In this document: piece by piece, positions 14,248 to 15,529 of the stretch | How the letters are laid out: each line of letters opens with the position of its first letter | Position numbering within the stretch: the stretch's first letter is position 1 | Assembly (NCBI GenBank): GCA_029865515.1 | Contig: JAOUGQ010000048.1 | Coordinates: 1 to 15,529 of the forward strand | Direction: 5' to 3' | DNA from: Nitrospirota bacterium | GTDB taxonomy: Bacteria > Nitrospirota > Nitrospiria > Nitrospirales > UBA8639 | DNA: 15,529 nucleotides | Made by a program: the position numbers and the translations under genes | Notes under the pieces: generated by a model | Told to the model about the DNA's origin: nothing | The model's input: the letters and a program-made list of their open reading frames with translations, nothing else | Databases searched by the model: none

Positions 14248-15529
14248 ATGGAAACGGTAATTCCCATACTTGCAGCGGTGATCGGACTCGTTGTTGGATT
14301 TGTGTTGTCGAAGGTTTATCAGCAGCAAAGGGACTCGAAGCGAAGGTCTGAAGCAGAAGAGCAGGTTCAACAGCTCACCCAAAATGCTCAACGAGAGGCT
14401 GAAAATCTAGTTAAGGAAGCCAAAATTGAAGCCAAAGATCTGCTGTTTCAAGCCAAGTCGGAACTTGAAGCAAAAGAGAAGGAAAAGAGGAATGAGATTC
14501 AGGCCGCTGACCGAAAAATCCAACAACGAGAAGAGGCGCTTGAGCGAAAAATAAGCCAATTTGAGAAGCGCGATGAGGAGATGCGGCGAAAAGAGCGTTC
14601 CCTCAAAGACAAAGAAGAGGCTCTAGTTAATAAGACAGCGGTTTGTGACCAAGCTATTAAAGAACATCGGCTTGCTCTAGAGCAGGTAGCAGGAATTACG
14701 GCTGAAGAAGCCAAGCGCCAGTTATTGAGTGAAATTGAAAGTGAAGCCCGCATGGATGCGGCTTTGTTAACAAAGCGAATTTTGGATGAGGCGAAGGAAA
14801 CGGCTGAGCGGGAAGCCCGAGAAATTGTGACACGGTCTATACAGCGGATCACGAGAGATTACGTCAATGAGGCCACGATTTCAGTGGTGCCTCTCGCGAA
14901 TGACAGCATGAAAGGAAGGATTATTGGGCGTGAGGGGAGAAATATCCGGGCCTTGGAGGCAGCCACTGGCGTAGATCTCATTATTGATGAAACCCCGGAG
15001 GCGGTTATCGTGTCCGGATTTGATCCTCTTCGGAGAGAGGTTGCGAAAATTGCGCTGGAACGTCTTATGCAAGACGGGAGAATTCACCCCACTCGGATTG
15101 AGGAAGTCGTGGAGAAGGTTAAAGGTGACCTGGACAAATTAATGCGTGATGAAGCCGAAAAAGTCATTTTTGAAGTAGGTCTCTCAGATTTCCACCCTGA
15201 GATTGTGAAGCTGTTGGGTCGCCTGAAATACCGAACCAGTTATGGCCAAAATAATTTATATCATGCCAGGGAAGCCTCCTATATCTGCGGGATTATGGCT
15301 GCCGAGTTGGGTTTGGATGTGAAGTTGGCTAAGCGGGGGGCCCTATTACATGATATTGGAAAAGTTGTCAGCCATGAAGAAGAAGGCACGCATGCAATGC
15401 TAGGGGCGGAATTGGCCAAGAAGTTTGGAGAGTCGGAGTTCATTGTGAATGCCATTGCCGCTCATCATGAACAGGTAGAACCGCTTTGCCCTGAATCGGT
15501 TTTAGTGGCCGCAGCTGAAGCTTTGTCAG
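14248..15529 (+). CDS. rny: Ribonuclease Y (partial, C-terminus beyond window)
   Basis: The first ~427 residues of a protein usually about 520 long. AGGAG lies 8 bases before ATG 14248. Residues ~4-21 are a single N-terminal membrane anchor. Residues ~25-190 are a long charged coiled coil rich in Glu, Lys and Arg. The KH domain contains the RNA-binding GxxG loop (IIGREGRNIR, Gly227-Gly230). The HD domain follows with His339 (YHAREAS), His368-Asp369 (LLHDIGK) and AAHHEQ, the metal-binding residues. RNase Y is a membrane-tethered endoribonuclease that starts mRNA decay in many bacteria lacking or supplementing RNase E. All motifs visible so far are intact. Confidence 0.97.
   Translation, partial: METVIPILAAVIGLVVGFVLSKVYQQQRDSKRRSEAEEQVQQLTQNAQREAENLVKEAKIEAKDLLFQAKSELEAKEKEKRNEIQAADRKIQQREEALERKISQFEKRDEEMRRKERSLKDKEEALVNKTAVCDQAIKEHRLALEQVAGITAEEAKRQLLSEIESEARMDAALLTKRILDEAKETAEREAREIVTRSIQRITRDYVNEATISVVPLANDSMKGRIIGREGRNIRALEAATGVDLIIDETPEAVIVSGFDPLRREVAKIALERLMQDGRIHPTRIEEVVEKVKGDLDKLMRDEAEKVIFEVGLSDFHPEIVKLLGRLKYRTSYGQNNLYHAREASYICGIMAAELGLDVKLAKRGALLHDIGKVVSHEEEGTHAMLGAELAKKFGESEFIVNAIAAHHEQVEPLCPESVLVAAAEALS

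Noticed and set aside
14499..14852. Minus-strand frame rich in Ser, Arg and Ala.
   Set aside because: Mirror of the Glu/Lys-rich coiled coil of ribonuclease Y; low-complexity shadow.

Overview
This window most likely comes from a Gram-negative bacterium of moderate GC content. The mix of genes fits the Nitrospirota (Nitrospira-like) or a neighbouring phylum: a long periplasmic Slt-type transglycosylase, a ZapB-like/ZapA pair, ribonuclease Y, and several histidine kinases of the 'HNVGNVLNS' type. The taxon is an inference from gene content only.

Layout. (1) Positions 1-1814, minus strand: the N-terminal ~604 residues of an LplT-like MFS transporter fused to a PlsC-type acyltransferase, cut by the left edge. 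(2) 1815-2662: a long divergent intergenic region with two clear inverted repeats and no convincing gene. (3) 2663-9270: a signalling island of five plus-strand genes. It holds a stripped-down, degenerate histidine kinase (HK1); a stand-alone extended receiver (RR1); a pseudoreceiver-histidine kinase (HK2); an extended receiver-coiled coil-histidine kinase hybrid (RR2-HK); and, after an intrinsic terminator, a pseudoreceiver-PAS-histidine kinase (HK3). (4) 9435-10337: a short HDOD/HD-domain protein. (5) 10689-13533: Slt-type lytic transglycosylase, ZapB-like coiled-coil protein and ZapA, an envelope and cell-division group. (6) 13534-14247: a 714-base non-coding stretch with three terminator-like hairpins. 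Between the first two lies a strongly structured ~208-base segment with the outline of a 6S-like RNA. (7) 14248 to the right edge: ribonuclease Y, truncated.

How the genes may work together. HK1-RR1 and HK2-RR2 look like two copies of one kinase-receiver module. In both, the kinase gene overlaps the receiver gene (by 1 and 4 bases). HK3 carries a third relative of the same kinase fused to a third, non-canonical relative of the same receiver. The copies have decayed differently. HK1 has lost the glycine-rich G2 box and has lysine after the phospho-accepting histidine. The HK2 and HK3 receivers have lost switch residues, and HK3 has a substituted G2 box. RR1 and RR2 keep a full receiver active site, and RR2-HK keeps full kinase boxes. 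The simplest reading is a small phosphorelay or scaffold network in which RR2-HK and possibly HK2 are catalytic while the others sense, bind or modulate. The HDOD protein is a possible output, linked only by position. No DNA-binding or cyclic-di-GMP domain is encoded in the island, so its output must act by protein contact or lie elsewhere.
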